Below, one piece after another: positions 1 through 10,930 of a stretch of DNA of 64,000 nt. The stretch is from Hevea brasiliensis (lineage: Eukaryota > Streptophyta > Magnoliopsida > Malpighiales > Euphorbiaceae). Location of the stretch: the NCBI RefSeq assembly GCF_030052815.1, contig NC_079503.1, positions 51,936,735 through 52,000,734 of the forward strand. The letters run 5' to 3'. The stretch's first letter is position 1; every line of letters begins with the position of its first letter. The notes under the pieces are model-generated. The model was given only the letters and a program-made list of their open reading frames with translations, was not told where the DNA came from and searched no databases. A program made the translations under genes and the position numbers.

Positions 1-176
1 CGTCACTAGGGATTACGAATCGCTAACTTATAAACCCAGCATCTCTCCCGTGTTTTGCTGATGTGGGATTTGCCTAGGGTGTTACAATCCACCCCCCTTA
101 TAGGACTCAGCGTCCTCGCTGAGGTTTGCCCCACCATTGCCCAAGGTTGCACGCGGAGCGACTCTAATACCACAAA

Positions 177-327
177 TGTAATGGCCCGACCCACTAGTGA
201 TATTGTCTGCTCTGGGCGGAAGCTCTCACGGTTTTAAAATGCGTCACTAGGGGTTACGAACCGCCAACTTATAAACCCAGCATCTCTCCCATGTTTTGCT
301 GATGTGGGATTTGACTAGGGTGTTACA
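177..327 (-). repeat. TRIM LTR, complete middle copy (151 bp)
   Basis: The copy is bounded by TG/CA. On the minus strand it has a TATA-like TTTATAAG about 50 bp from its 5' end and, further on, GGTTCGTAACC, which differs from the pol III B-box consensus GGTTCRANNCC at one position. It is nearly identical to 418-568 and close to both LTRs of the TRIM at 58074-58465. Confidence 0.85.
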
Positions 328-417
328 ATCCACCCCCCTTATAGGACTCAGCGTCCTCGCTGAGGTTTGCCCCACCATCGCCCAAGGTTGCACACGGAGT
401 GACTCTAATACCACAAA

Positions 418-568
418 TGTAATGGCCCGACCCACTAGTGATATTGTCTACTCTGGGCGGAAGCTCTCACGGTTTTAAAACACGTCACTAGGTGTTACAA
501 ATCGCCAACTTATAAACCCAGCATCTCTTCTGTGTTTTGCCGATGTGGGATTTGCCTAGGGTGTTACA
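418..568 (-). repeat. TRIM LTR, last copy of the array (151 bp)
   Basis: The copy ends ...GGTGTTACA at 568, after which Athila-type sequence resumes. The partner target-site duplication lies outside the window, so the insertion footprint cannot be checked. Confidence 0.85.
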
Positions 569-569
569 G

Positions 570-2219
570 TTCCATAGTCCTCTAACTTCCTTTTCTTTGA
601 TAGAATTTCCTTAAGAAATTTGGCATAAGATGGCATCTGAGAAAGTGCTTCAGTGAAGGGGATGTTAATGTAAAGTTTATGTAAAACTTCCAAAAACTTC
701 CCAAACTGCTTGTCCAATTTGGCTTTGTGAAATCTCTGAGGAAAAGGTAAGGGAGGCTAGTATGGTTCTGGTAATTTCTTTGTCTTCCTTGCTTCCTCTT
801 CTTGATCTTTCTTAGCTTCTTCCTCCTTTTTCTCTGCTTGGTCTTTAGATTTTTCAATGGTTTCCTCTATCAATTTTACCTCTGGTTGTCCTAGAGTTTT
901 CCCACTCCTCAGTGCAACTGCCTTACAATGCTCCTTTGGGTTCATTTCTGGTTAACTGGGAAGTTTGCTAGCAGCCTTACTTGAAGAACTTGCCTGCTGA
1001 GCAATTTGATTCTCTAGCATCTCATTATGGGTAGCAAGTTGGTCCATTTTGGAAGTCAGCTATTTAATCAATTCAATTTGTTGTTGTTGAGCTGCTAGGA
1101 ATCCTTCCATCATGATTTCCATGGTCATTTTCAGATCAGGTTGTTGAGGTTGGAGAGGTAGCGATGGCTGTGCAAGGTTCTGACCTCTGTTCTGGAATCC
1201 AAGTGGTGCTAGAGGTTTGTACACTTGTTGCTTGTTTATTGGCTGGTTCTGCTCATTGGACCATGAGAAATTTGGGTGATTTCTCCATCCAGGGTTATAA
1301 GTATTTGAATACGGATTGGTTGGCTGCCTCTGGTTGAAGTTTCCTCCATTATTCACATAGTTCATCTGTTCTGTAGGTTCGTTGAAATTGTTGTATTCTA
1401 AATTCATGTACCCTCCTTCGTAGCTGCTTTTTTGTTGACTATTTGTACCAACTGTGTTGGCTTGCATTCTTTTGAGTTTCTTTGTGAGCTGATCAAACTG
1501 GGCATTTACCATGCTCAGGGCATCTACTTCCAGGACTCCTGCAGTTCTTCTTGCATTTTCTCTTTCGTTTGACCACTCATAGTTATGGTATACAACCCTT
1601 TCTAAGAGTTCAAGTGCTTATGGCACTGTTTTCTCCATTAGATCACCCTCTGCAGCTGAATCAAATGTGCTTCTTGTAGAGGGTAGTAATCCATTATAGA
1701 AATTCTGCACCAATAGCCAATCTTCTATGCCATGGTGTGGACATTCCCTCTGTAGGTCTTTATATCTTTCTCATGTGTCATGGAGGGATTCTCCCTCCTT
1801 TTGTCTGAAGGTGTTAAGCTCTAGTCTCAGCTTTGTAGTCTTTGTAGGTGGGAAATGCCTTGTTAGAAAAGCTTGAGAGAGGTTTTCCCAGGTAGTGAAT
1901 GTTTCAGCTGGTTGAGAAAGTAACCACTTTCTTGCCCTGTCTCGAAGGGAGAATGGGAATGCTCTGAGTCTTATTGCTTGATCAGACACTCCATTCATCT
2001 TGAATGTATCACATAAGGCAAGAAAACACTAGAGGTGGTAGTGTGGGTCCTCTGTTGGTGAACCTGCAAACTGGGTTTGTTGAATTATTTGGAACCATGC
2101 TGGTTTTAATTCAAAGTTGTTGGCTTCCACTGTGGGTCTAGTGACACTGGGCTAAAATCCTTGGACAGATGGAGCTCCATAATCTCTCAAGAGTCTTGGT
2201 CTGTCATTATTATTAGCCA
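570..2219 (-). pseudogene. gag: Athila-type gag polyprotein, degenerate
   Basis: The likely start is the ATG at 2217-2219, where the minus strand reads MANNNDRPRLLRDYGAPS, a characteristic Athila gag opening. At about 1770-2000 follows a capsid-like region with RAFPFSLRDRARKWL and FFPPTKTTKLR-type motifs. Between 1060 and 1512 is a Q/N/P-rich stretch with NPYSNTYNPGWRNHPNFSW. At about 757-945 is NPKEHCKAVALRSGK, followed by a Lys/Glu-rich segment. At 570-760, in another frame, comes the KLDKQFGKFLEVL...ILSKKRKLEDYG region that precedes protease in this clade. The reading is broken by several in-frame stops and at least one frame change, so no functional protein is made. Gag would form the retrotransposon particle. 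Clade assignment rests on these motifs. Confidence 0.8.
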
Positions 2220-2466
2220 TGGTTGGGATTTTGGGATCTCCTTGACCGTGCTCTTGATGTTTCCTTTCCTTTCTGATGGCTTTCAGAGTTCTATCTATTT
2301 ATGGATCACAGTGCAAAATTTCATCTGGCTTTATTCTGATCATATACCAGATCGGGTACCTGAGAGAAAAGAAAAGAAATACAACCAGTAAAGCAAAATT
2401 AAATAATAAATATAATTGCCTAAATCCGCTAAATCGCCTATCGCTTGATATTACTAAAAATAAAAT

Positions 2467-2484
2467 TCCTTGGCAACGGTGCCA
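2467..2484 (-). other. Athila-type primer binding site (tRNA-Asp-like)
   Basis: On the minus strand the site reads TGGCACCGTTGCCAAGGA, 3 mismatches from the tRNA-Asp-complementary TGGCGCCGTTGCCGGGGA known for Athila. It lies 6 bp inside the LTR end at 2491. Confidence 0.75.
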
Positions 2485-2490
2485 AAAACT

Positions 2491-4074
2491 TGTTTCGCTA
2501 CTTTGCAATTACCGCAAGTGCACGGATCGCTAACAAGTAATAAAGTGATAAGTGGAGTATCGTTCCCACGAGGAATTTTGTTTAGCAAGTACCAATCTAC
2601 ACATAAATCTTGACTGTTTAGGCTATTGAATACTTAGGAAATGAAGTTTGTTAACTTAAAATGAAATGATTTATTTGAAGCAATTTGGGAATTAAGATTT
2701 CACACTTGAATCATACTAGGGATGTTATCTCATTTATTTACTAAATTAAGGATTGTTTTCCTTGATGGAAATCAGTCCTACGCTATCCTAGATCCTTTCT
2801 CAAGGCATTTAGGGTGTATTCTAATTAACTCGAACCCTGCTTTCGTGGTCATCAAATCAATTAAAATCCTTTAAGACCTTTGACCACTTTTTAGGTTCCA
2901 CAAAGGTATCAGCCTATGTCTAGGTCAGAATTCCTAGGTTTAAGATCTCGATTTTCTAATGTTAATATTCACCTTTCAGTCCTTCAATTAACATCTAAAA
3001 TCATAACTAAGTGGGTACCAACACATAGCATGCATTAAGATCACAAGAAATTAAATGAAGAAACAAATCTCAATTCCAATAAATAAAGCTCAGTGTTCAT
3101 CCATAATAATAATTACAAGAGCTACTCTCCCAAATCCAGAATAAGAAAGCTACTCACTCATTGTGAGTTCAGCAAATGTCATGATAAAAAGTAGAAGACA
3201 ATAAAAAGAGATTTATGCAAAAGAAATAAAATAATAAAATTCTATCTAAGGAGATGAAACGAAGGAACCAAAGAGAGTTTTAGCTTCGATCTTGTGGAGC
3301 TTTTGCTGAAAGACTTCTTTTGGTACTGATGTAGAGCACGACAACAGCAACCTTCAGCAGTATTCCCAACGACAGTGGCCCCCCTCTTTCCTGGTGTTTT
3401 CTTTTCTATTTATATTGGTTGCCCTAGGGTTAGGTCATTTTGAGTCCAAAAGGCTTTAGGAGTCTTGTTCGAACCAGAAAATAGGAGGGAAATTCGAGTC
3501 AGAAAATAGGCTGCAGCATAGTACACGACCTGTGTGTTACTACACGGGTCCCGTAGAGTGGGGTCGTGTAACATGCTGGAGGAAAATCGCGTGGTCTTGT
3601 TTTGGCACAGAAAGTTACATAGGTCTATGCCAACTACACGAGCCTGATCACACAGGCCGTGTACTTTTGTTCCCATAAGGTTCTTCAAGCTGGCGCCCAG
3701 CAGAGACTTACACAGGTCCCTGCAGATTACACTGGTCTACTTACATGACCCGTGTACTTGTGTTTCTCATCAATTCTCTTAGCTTTCTTCTGGCAGGGAG
3801 TTACACGGGTCTAGTGCTTAGTTTACACAACCCGTGTACTTTGTATCAGTAGCAATTCTTTGTCTTTTTACCTCCCTAAGCTTTCCTTTACACATCCATC
3901 CTTTGGGGCTTCACCAAAACATCTAAAATAATGCAGAAAATATGGAATTAAGGGCTTGGCAATAGAATTTATGAAAACTAATGAAATCAACTATTATGCA
4001 TGAAAATACTTATCTAAATGCTATGATTTAGAATACAAATGTGCTTAAAACATCTATACAATTCAAGTGTATCA
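2491..4074 (-). repeat. Athila-type 5' LTR
   Basis: The plus strand begins TGTTTCGCTA at 2491, next to the PBS, and ends ...GTGTATCA near 4074, giving TG/CA termini and about 1.58 kb. An alternative end ...TCTATACA lies at about 4060. It contains a run of inverted CACGGGT/ACCCGTG-type motifs (about 3514-3840). No coding potential is seen. The minus-strand open frame at 3410-3688 is part of the LTR. Confidence 0.7.
3514..3578. repeat. Inverted repeat within Athila LTR
   Basis: A 17-bp arm at 3514-3530 (CAGCATAGTACACGACC) is matched by its near-complement at 3561-3578. The loop itself contains ACACGGGTCCCGT. Similar ACACG...CGTGT words continue to 3840. Confidence 0.6.
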
Positions 4075-4076
4075 CT

Positions 4077-5822
4077 TGTCAAGCATTTAGTCACATAATC
4101 AGCTATGTCCTTCTTCATACCAGGCCACCAATAATGAAGCTTCAGATCATGATACATTTTTGTACTTCTTGGGTGCATAGTATAAATACTGGTATGTGCC
4201 TCTTTTAGAATATTGGCTTTCAATTCCCCATCATCTGGTACACATACTCTTCCTTTGTAGTGCAGACACCCATCTGCATTCATTTCATAGTCAGTTGTTT
4301 TCCCTTCTGAGATTCTACTCACAGTAGTCATTAATTTCTCATCTACCTTCTAGCCATCTAAAATCTGCTGTAGTAGTTTTGGCCTCACTTGCAACTTAGC
4401 CAAAATAGCTCCATCTCGAGCCAAGGATAGACAGGCATTCAATGATCTCAAAGCTGTGATAGATTTTCTACTCAAAGCATCAGCAACCACATTTGCCTTC
4501 CCAGGATGGTAACCAATCACACAATTATAGTCCTTTAGAAACTCAATCCATCGCCTCTGTCTAAGGTTGAGCTCCTTCTGCGTTGGCAAGTATTTCAGAC
4601 TTTTATGGTCTGTGTAAATGTGGCACTTTTCACCATACAAGTAGTGCCTCCATATCTTCAGTTCGAAGATAATTACTGTAAGTTCTAGATCATGGGTAGG
4701 GTAATTCTGTTCATGTGGCCTTAGCTGCCCAGATGCATAGGTGATCACCTTCCCCTCTTGCATCAATACACACCTTAACCCATTACGAGAGGCATCACTA
4801 TAGACCACAAAGTCTTTTCCCGACACTGGCTGTGTTAACACTGGTGCCTCTGTCAATATAGCCTTCAACTTCTCAAAATTGGTCTGACACTTGTCATTCC
4901 AGTCAAATCTGACATTCTTATGTAACAACTTGGACATTGGAGTGGCTATTAAAGAAAATCCCTTCACAAATCTTCTGTAATACCCAGCTAGCCCCAAGAA
5001 ACTTCTGACCTTAGTTTTATTTCTGGGAGGCTTTCATTCCATCACTGCTTCTATCTTCTTGGGATCCACTCTAATCCCATCAGCTGACACTATGTGTCCA
5101 AGGAATGCAATTTCATTCAACCAGAAGTCACACTTGGACAACTTAGCATACAGCTTCTTTTCTTTCAGGGTTTGCAGAACAATCCTCAAATGCTCATCAT
5201 GTTCTTCCCTAGTTTTGGAATACACCAAAATATTATCAATAAAGACCACTACGAACCGATCTAGCTATGGATGAAAGATACGGTTCATAAGGTCCATCAA
5301 TGCTACTGGTGCATTTGTTAGGCCAAAGGGTATCATCAAAAACTCATAATGCCCATACCAAGTCCTGAATGCAGTCTTCGGCACATCTGCATCCTTCACC
5401 CTCAACTGATGGTACTCTGATCTGATATCAATTTTTGAAAATACTCCTGCTCCCTTCAACTGATCAAACAAATCATGAATTCTAGGCAACGGATATTTGT
5501 TCTTAGCTGTCACTTTACTCAACTGCCAGTAATCGATGCACAACCTCAAAGTCCCAACCTTCTTTTTCATAAACAGCAGTGGAGCTCCCCATGGTGACAC
5601 ACTGGGGCGTATGAACCCCTTATCCAGTAACTCCAGTAACTGGATTTTCAGTTCCTTCAATTCTGTGGGCGCCATCCTATAAGGAGTAATAAAGATTGGT
5701 GCTGTACCTGGCAGTATCTCAATAGCAAATTCGACTTCCCTTTCTGATGGCAAGCCAGGCAATTCTTCAGGGAACACATCTGAGAAGTCTTTTACTATGG
5801 GTATGTCACACATCTAGGAACC
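4077..5822 (-). pseudogene. pol: Tekay/Del-type Ty3/gypsy pol fragment (RT, RNase H, start of integrase)
   Basis: In minus-strand order: the reverse transcriptase N-terminus ([51 protein letters not shown]) at 5813-5265; RT palm and thumb at 5249-5034; RNase H ([27 protein letters not shown]) and the connection at 4997-4350; and the start of the integrase HHCC zinc finger (AHTSIYTMHPRSTKMYHDL, WWPGMKKD, TKCLT) at 4331-4078. The catalytic RT motif reads FIDN instead of FIDD, which would inactivate the enzyme. In-frame stops separate the pieces. The integrase is cut by the Athila LTR between the two Cys of the zinc finger. The upstream side ends abruptly at about 5822 in unrelated LTR sequence of opposite orientation. 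Confidence 0.85.
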
Positions 5823-6931
5823 AGTTATGGTTATTTGAACGTAACGTGGGCTACAAAACTCCAAATGGAGTGACTCAAAAAGGGAATTAAATTAGATATA
5901 TAAAGGAACAACTTTCATGAAGAAAGTTTAGCCAAATTCTCACTTTAGCATAGACCAATGGAACAGTAAACCTAGGACATAAAAACTAAATTTTTTAAAA
6001 TATTTTTAGGAGGCTTTGAATTGCAATTGGCAATCAATGCCAACAAATTTAGAACCCAAAATGTGGGATCTTAGTGCAATTGGAATTAACACACTTATTA
6101 TATAGAAAAAAGTCAACATTTTGAGTAAATAATAATGTGAATAGTGACCCCAATGATTTATAAAATAGTAAAATAAATTAGAGAAGCTAATATGATCATT
6201 AATATATAATGTCATTAATGAATTTTAATTTTTGAATTTGATTTGCTCTAGGATATAAAGAAAATTTAAGCTAAATTTAAAATACATGAAATGGTCATGG
6301 ATTACTTAAAATATGAATGATAATGATAATTATATAAATAGTATAATGAATAAATGAGTGTATGAATGAGACATTAGTTCTCATTATTGGAGAAGACAAA
6401 ATGCTTTGAGTACAATTGTAAATGAGAATAATTGTTATGAATTGTGATCAATATGGATAATATAATGAATATATAAATTATGATGAATGCATAATTTATG
6501 TAAAATTGTATTTTAGGAAATTTATATTTCTACTAGTAATAAAAATTAAAACGTTATAAATTATAATTGAAACGTATAATGAAATAATGATACTTACGAA
6601 CTCTTAATGATATTATGTGCCCATGTATTGCCTAGACACGTGTGTCAGATTGAATAGATTGGTATGCCAATAGAGTATTATTTTAGCATTACTGCATAAG
6701 AATTTATGCCTGTATTCATAGCTTTATGCCCACACTCATAGCTTTATGCCCGTACTCATGGCTTTTATGACCGATTATGTGTTATCATGGCTTTTTAGCC
6801 ATATTCACTGCATACGTGGGTGACATTCCGCGTCCCATGATATGATGGCCGGAGGCACCGCTGTGTCCAGTGCCAACGACTCGTTATTCAGTTTAGTCAG
6901 CCTGTCATGGGTTACCTGCGTAGTGTAAATT
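5823..6931 (+). repeat. Truncated LTR fragment, family F
   Basis: The segment is non-coding. It matches, in the opposite orientation, the LTR at 31758-35215: both contain CAAATTCTCACT, CCAACAAATTTAGA, a CACGTGTGTCAGATTG-type word, GGTATGCCAATAGA and CAGTTTAGTCAGCCTGTCAT. It begins in mid-LTR at about 5823, where it abuts inverted pol sequence, and is cut at 6931 by the 5' LTR of element B. AAATT at 6927-6931 is the presumed left target-site duplication. The short open frames inside are chance. Confidence 0.7.
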
Positions 6932-7650
6932 TGTAATACCCTCCCTGTAGCAGCTCTGTGCATTCTACTGTTCTGGTGAGCAGTGTCAGTCCGGATAGCT
7001 AGAACGTCCGGAAAAAAAAAATATATATTTAAACTAAAGTGAGGAACTATAATTAACTCAAATATTAACAAGAAAAAATTAAAAAAAAATTAGAAATAAA
7101 ATACAACCAAGTTAAATGAGCCGGTGCCCTGGTGATGGGTAACCTAGCAGAAAGTTGCGGTTCTCACAACTAGGAGCCCTACACCAAGAGGAAAATTCAT
7201 AAAATAATTTTTGGGACTTCAAAGAAGGGTCATTGAGGTTCCTATGGCATTAGAATGCCAAGAAAATCCTTAGAAAATTTTTTCAATCAGTACAAATAAT
7301 TTTGGTCTGTTAAGCCAAACGGAGGGCATTTTGGTCATTTCGCCTTCAGAGGTGATTTTTGGCCAACTTGTCCAGTTAAGTAAATAATTATTATGATATA
7401 AAATGTGAATAAATATTGCTAAAAATTAAATTAAAATTAAGTAGACAAGAAAAGGAAAGAAAATGAATGAAATTGGAATTATGACATCATTATGATGTCA
7501 TTAAACATCCTCCCACCCAATCAAACTTTGACACATGGTATTAACTTATTTAAAATGACTAAATGGGCAGAAAACAAGAAAGAAAAAAGAAATCAGTTCT
7601 TCTCCTTCCCCATTTCCAGTCGTTTCCTCTCCTTGCCCAAAACCACCATT

Positions 7651-7668
7651 AAAGCTTATATAAGCTTT
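7651..7668 (+). promoter_or_regulatory. Putative LTR TATA box in a perfect palindrome
   Basis: AAAGCTTATATAAGCTTT is an 18-bp perfect palindrome containing TATATAA. It sits about 720 bp into the LTR, where the U3/R boundary could lie. The 3' LTR copy near 15125 reads TTATGTAAG, so the TATA core is mutated there. The promoter role is inferred. Confidence 0.4.
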
Positions 7669-9446
7669 CTAACTCACCAAATCCCACTTGAAACCCTAAG
7701 TCCACTTCAACAAAATTTGTCTATACAACTTGGCAAGGTGATTGGTTGTCAAGAAAAGCCAAGAAACTGAAGTTTGTGAAGGGAGAAAATTCTGCTCCAA
7801 GTTGTAAGTGACCAAACTCTTGCTATTTTTAGTTTAATTCTTGTTTAATGGCATGATATGCGTAGAAAATGTAAGAAAATGAAATAAACAAGTGGGTGTG
7901 TGCACCCTACAAGTTTAGGCAGCTAGGGTTAGTTAGGGTTGGTGATTTTGCTTGATATCAAAGTGTTGATGAACAGCCCTTTGTGCTAAATGCATGATTG
8001 AACTTAGTTGTGTAGGTGAAATGCAAATATTAGGCATGTATGAATATGGAAAAATATGGACACTTAACAACATTAGGGTTTGCTCATGTGATGGTTCATT
8101 AACCTTGTAATGGTCAATTAGTGAATATTTGAATGTGTATGATGAGGAAATGAAGTGAGTTGAGGCTTGGCATTTGTGTATGGGTGAGCTGACTTGGCTG
8201 ACTTGCAGGACTAAGCATGAGTCCAGCAGGTTTGGGCAGTGATAAATGGAGTTGTAGAGGTTTAATTGGTGCAAGGATAATTGGACATGAAACTAGACAC
8301 ATAATGGCACAACTTTGATGAAGAAACCCTGCCCAGAAAATCAAACCAAGTTGACCTAAAAATTGCCCTAATCTGGGTGACTTGCATTCTGCCTGGGCAA
8401 AATGACTAAATGAACAGTATCTATTTATTTGGTCATAACTCAGTGTATAAAGGTTTAATTGACCTGAAATTATACCAGAAGAAATCTGAGACATAGACCT
8501 ACAACTTTCATAAAGAATACAAATCCAAATTCTGACCATAGCATAGTCAAATTGCCAACCAAACTTAGGTTACCAAATCTGGCAGAACCAGTTTTGCCCA
8601 GAATTTTGGATTCTGTCCAATCAGGCCAGTTATGGTATTTAGGCCATAACTTGAGCTACAAAACTCTAAATGGAGTGATTCAAAAAAGGAAATGTAACTA
8701 GACAAAATAAGAAACAACTTTCATGAAGATAATTTTTCCAAATTCCTATTGTACAAATAACCAATGGAATAGTAAATATGAGGCTTGAAATCTGAAATTT
8801 TTTAATAACTAACACTAAGCTTAGAAATGGCATTGGAAACCAATACTAACAATTTTAGAATATAAAATGTGGTATGTTGGGAGTATTAAAACCAATGTAC
8901 CTATTGTCTATGCAAAAGTTAACATTTTAGTTGACTAATGAAATGAATAGTAACAACTAAACTTAAATTTCAAGAATTGTACAATTTAAAAGTGTAACAT
9001 GCCCTAGTACACCTAGCAAGATTCGTTTAGATAGGTTAGTATGCCAATAGGGTTCAGTTAGCAGTACTGCACATGGCACTATGCCATTCTATGATTTTAT
9101 GGCTTTTAGCCATTCTGACATTGTGTTGATACTTGGCCTTGAGCCTAATGTTATTATAGCTTATTAGCTGTTCTGTTGCACACTAAGAGATACATATGTA
9201 ACCAATGGTGTGATGGCCCGAGGTACTTGATACCCAATGCCAGTTTACCTGTTTATGCAGTCCAGTCATCCATTATATGTTACTTGGGCAACTAAAAATT
9301 GAAGTGGATAAAATTTAATAAAATTATGAATATAACAAGTATAAAATAAATAAGATTACCAATAATGATCGAAAATGCATAAGACATCAGAACATGCACT
9401 GCATATTTATTTTCTGTTATTTCTTTTTATTTTATTATTGGCACCA

Positions 9447-9464
9447 CTAAGCATTATTACTTAG
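9447..9464 (+). other. LTR stem-loop module, element B
   Basis: CTAAG / CTTAG stem (9447-9451 with 9460-9464) directly after the conserved GCACCA. It is one of nine copies of a positionally conserved hairpin in the Tekay-type LTRs of this window. The second hairpin is decayed here. Confidence 0.5.
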
Positions 9465-9811
9465 CGTGTTGCTTTTACCACAAGTAGGACACTAGGTTTC
9501 ATTTTGGGTATTTTGTAATTAACTTTTATTTTTTCATGTGTAATTAAGACTTATGTAATGTATTTTGATATTGATGTAAATAGTGAAAATTGTGCTTCTG
9601 AATGAAAAAGTGAATATTTATTTATGACTTTTACATAAATATCATATGAAATGAATGATTGAGAAATGGAAATGTTGTTGGAAAGTATTGAGATTTTATT
9701 GATGAAATGGAGTTTGGGATTGATTGAAAATTTTGGAAGTGTTTTCACAGGTTCCGAAGAGCTGTTTTCTCCATTTTTAGCTGGTATTCTACCAGATTTT
9801 CTATAAAAAGG

Positions 9812-10930
9812 GGAGAACCTGCTCCGCTAGCTCCAGCAGAGCATGCTCAGCCTCCACAGGCCATGTTCTAACAAATTGCCGAGTTCTTCAAAGAAATGGC
9901 TGGGGTAATGCCACCAGCACCTCCACAGCAGAAATCACATATGGAAAGATTGAGAAAATTTGGAGCAGTGGATTTCTTTGGTAAGAGAGAAGATGATTCT
10001 GTTGTAGCCGAAAACTGGTTGAACATAACAGGAAGGGTTTTAAAGCAACTCCACTGCACTCCAGAGCAAAACCTAGAAACTGTTGTATCTCTGTTACAAG
10101 ATGATGCCTACAAATGGTGGGATACAGTGGCTAGTGAAGTGCAGCTAGAAGTAATAACTTGGGACTTCTTTCTCTTAGAATTTAAGAAGAAATATGTGGG
10201 TAGTGTATACCTAAAAGAGAGAAGAAGAGAATTCATTAACCTGAGGTAGAGACAGCTGACAGTGGCAGAGTATGAAAAAGAATTTGTCAGATTAAGTCAT
10301 TACAGAAGGGAGATAGTCCCTAATGAAGCTGAGAGGTGTAAAAGATTTGAAGAGGGATTAAATGATAATATAAAGATCATGATAACTGCCTTGGGAATCA
10401 CAAACTTCACCAAGTTAGTGGAAGTTGCAATAAAAGTTGAAAAGGTAAGAATAAGTGAGCAGACCAGAAGGGAGAGACAGCAGAAGAGGGGCTCGGGTCA
10501 GTCTAGTTCATCTCCTGTACCTGGAAAAAAGTTTAAAGGTCCACCTGCATAGAGTTCAGGTCAACCACAAGGTCAGGGTCAGTCCCAAGGCCCCAGGCCA
10601 CAGTTCACCCCAAGGAGAGTTCAGTCCACACCATCAGTGGGCAGTTCTATAGGGACAGGGTTTAGGGGACCAGCCCCAGCATCTTCTGCATGTCCACATT
10701 GCCTGAAGTGGCATAAAGGGGAGTGTTGGAGAGTGACGGTTACCTGCTTAAGGTGAGGGTCAACAGAGCATCAGGTGCAGCTGCTCCAACACGAGCAGAC
10801 AGACCTGCTCCTGCACCACAAAGGGGTAGAAAATCTAGAAAATCTGAGGCAGTGGGACCATCATAGAGGCCTGCATCTGAGCCAGCAGAGAGGCCTGAGG
10901 TCAGAGCACTCGCCAGAGCGTATGCCATAA
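9812..10930 (+). pseudogene. gag: Tekay gag, degenerate (element B)
   Basis: The N-terminus is deleted: the frame starts abruptly as ...GEPAPLAPAEHAQPPQAMF. The capsid core at 9896-10249 is recognisable by FGAVDFFGKREDD, YKWWDTVASE, FFLLEFKKKYV and RRREFINLR. It continues at 10262-10552 with EYEKEFVRLSHYRREIV and KRFEEGLNDNIK, then a Gln/Gly/Ser/Pro-rich linker. The CCHC knuckle (about 10730-10775) is destroyed: one Cys codon is TGA and the segment that would carry the last Cys is deleted relative to element C, shifting the frame. Further stops lie near 9871, 10247 and 10550, and in C-family alignment most replace Gln codons. Confidence 0.85.

Larger units (their letters stand above)
1..568 (-). 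mobile_element. Tandem TRIM retrotransposon array (3 LTRs, 2 internal segments)
   Basis: A 241-bp unit repeats: LTR copies at 1-86 (cut by the window edge), 177-327 and 418-568, with 90-bp internal segments at 87-176 and 328-417. Each complete LTR runs TGTAAT...GTTACA on the plus strand. Read on the minus strand, an LTR (TGTAACACCC...) is followed by a PBS-like TGGTATTAGAGTC, a degenerate initiator tRNA-Met site, and the internal segment ends in a polypurine tract (AAGGGGGGTGG) just before the next LTR. No coding capacity is present. The LTR-internal-LTR-internal-LTR order is the usual product of unequal recombination between TRIM copies. It lies within the gag-pro region of the Athila-type element that continues at 569. 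The same family recurs at 58074-58465. Confidence 0.85.
569..4074 (-). mobile_element. Athila-type Ty3/gypsy retrotransposon, 5' part
   Basis: Reading from high to low coordinates on the minus strand, the element shows a 5' LTR (2491-4074), a PBS close to the tRNA-Asp type typical of Athila (2467-2484), an untranslated leader and a broken gag (570-2219). The TRIM array at 1-568 interrupts it, and the rest (pol, 3' LTR) lies off the left edge. Its LTR abuts a Tekay pol fragment inside the integrase zinc-finger codons at about 4075-4077, so Athila inserted into that older element. Confidence 0.8.
6932..9811 (+). repeat. Element B 5' LTR (3' end deleted)
   Basis: It starts TGTAATACCCTCCC and matches the 3' LTR from 14410 closely, including the conserved block CTACTGTTC..GGTGA.CAGTGT...CAGCTAGAA and A-rich stretches. 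The body holds repeated phrases such as GGCCATAACTTGAGCTAC, ACTCTAAATGGAGTGATTC and AACAACTTTCATGAAGA, spaced about 200 bp apart. The sequence stops at ...TTTTCTATAAAAA, where element C continues a further 140 bp to its LTR terminus. Antisense frames at 7933-8539 are not genes. Confidence 0.8.

Noticed and set aside
7933..8539. Two overlapping minus-strand open frames (113 and 141 codons), repeated at 15406-15901
   Set aside because: They are antisense to the element B LTRs and recur because the LTR is duplicated. The copies differ by stops and frame, as expected for non-coding sequence.
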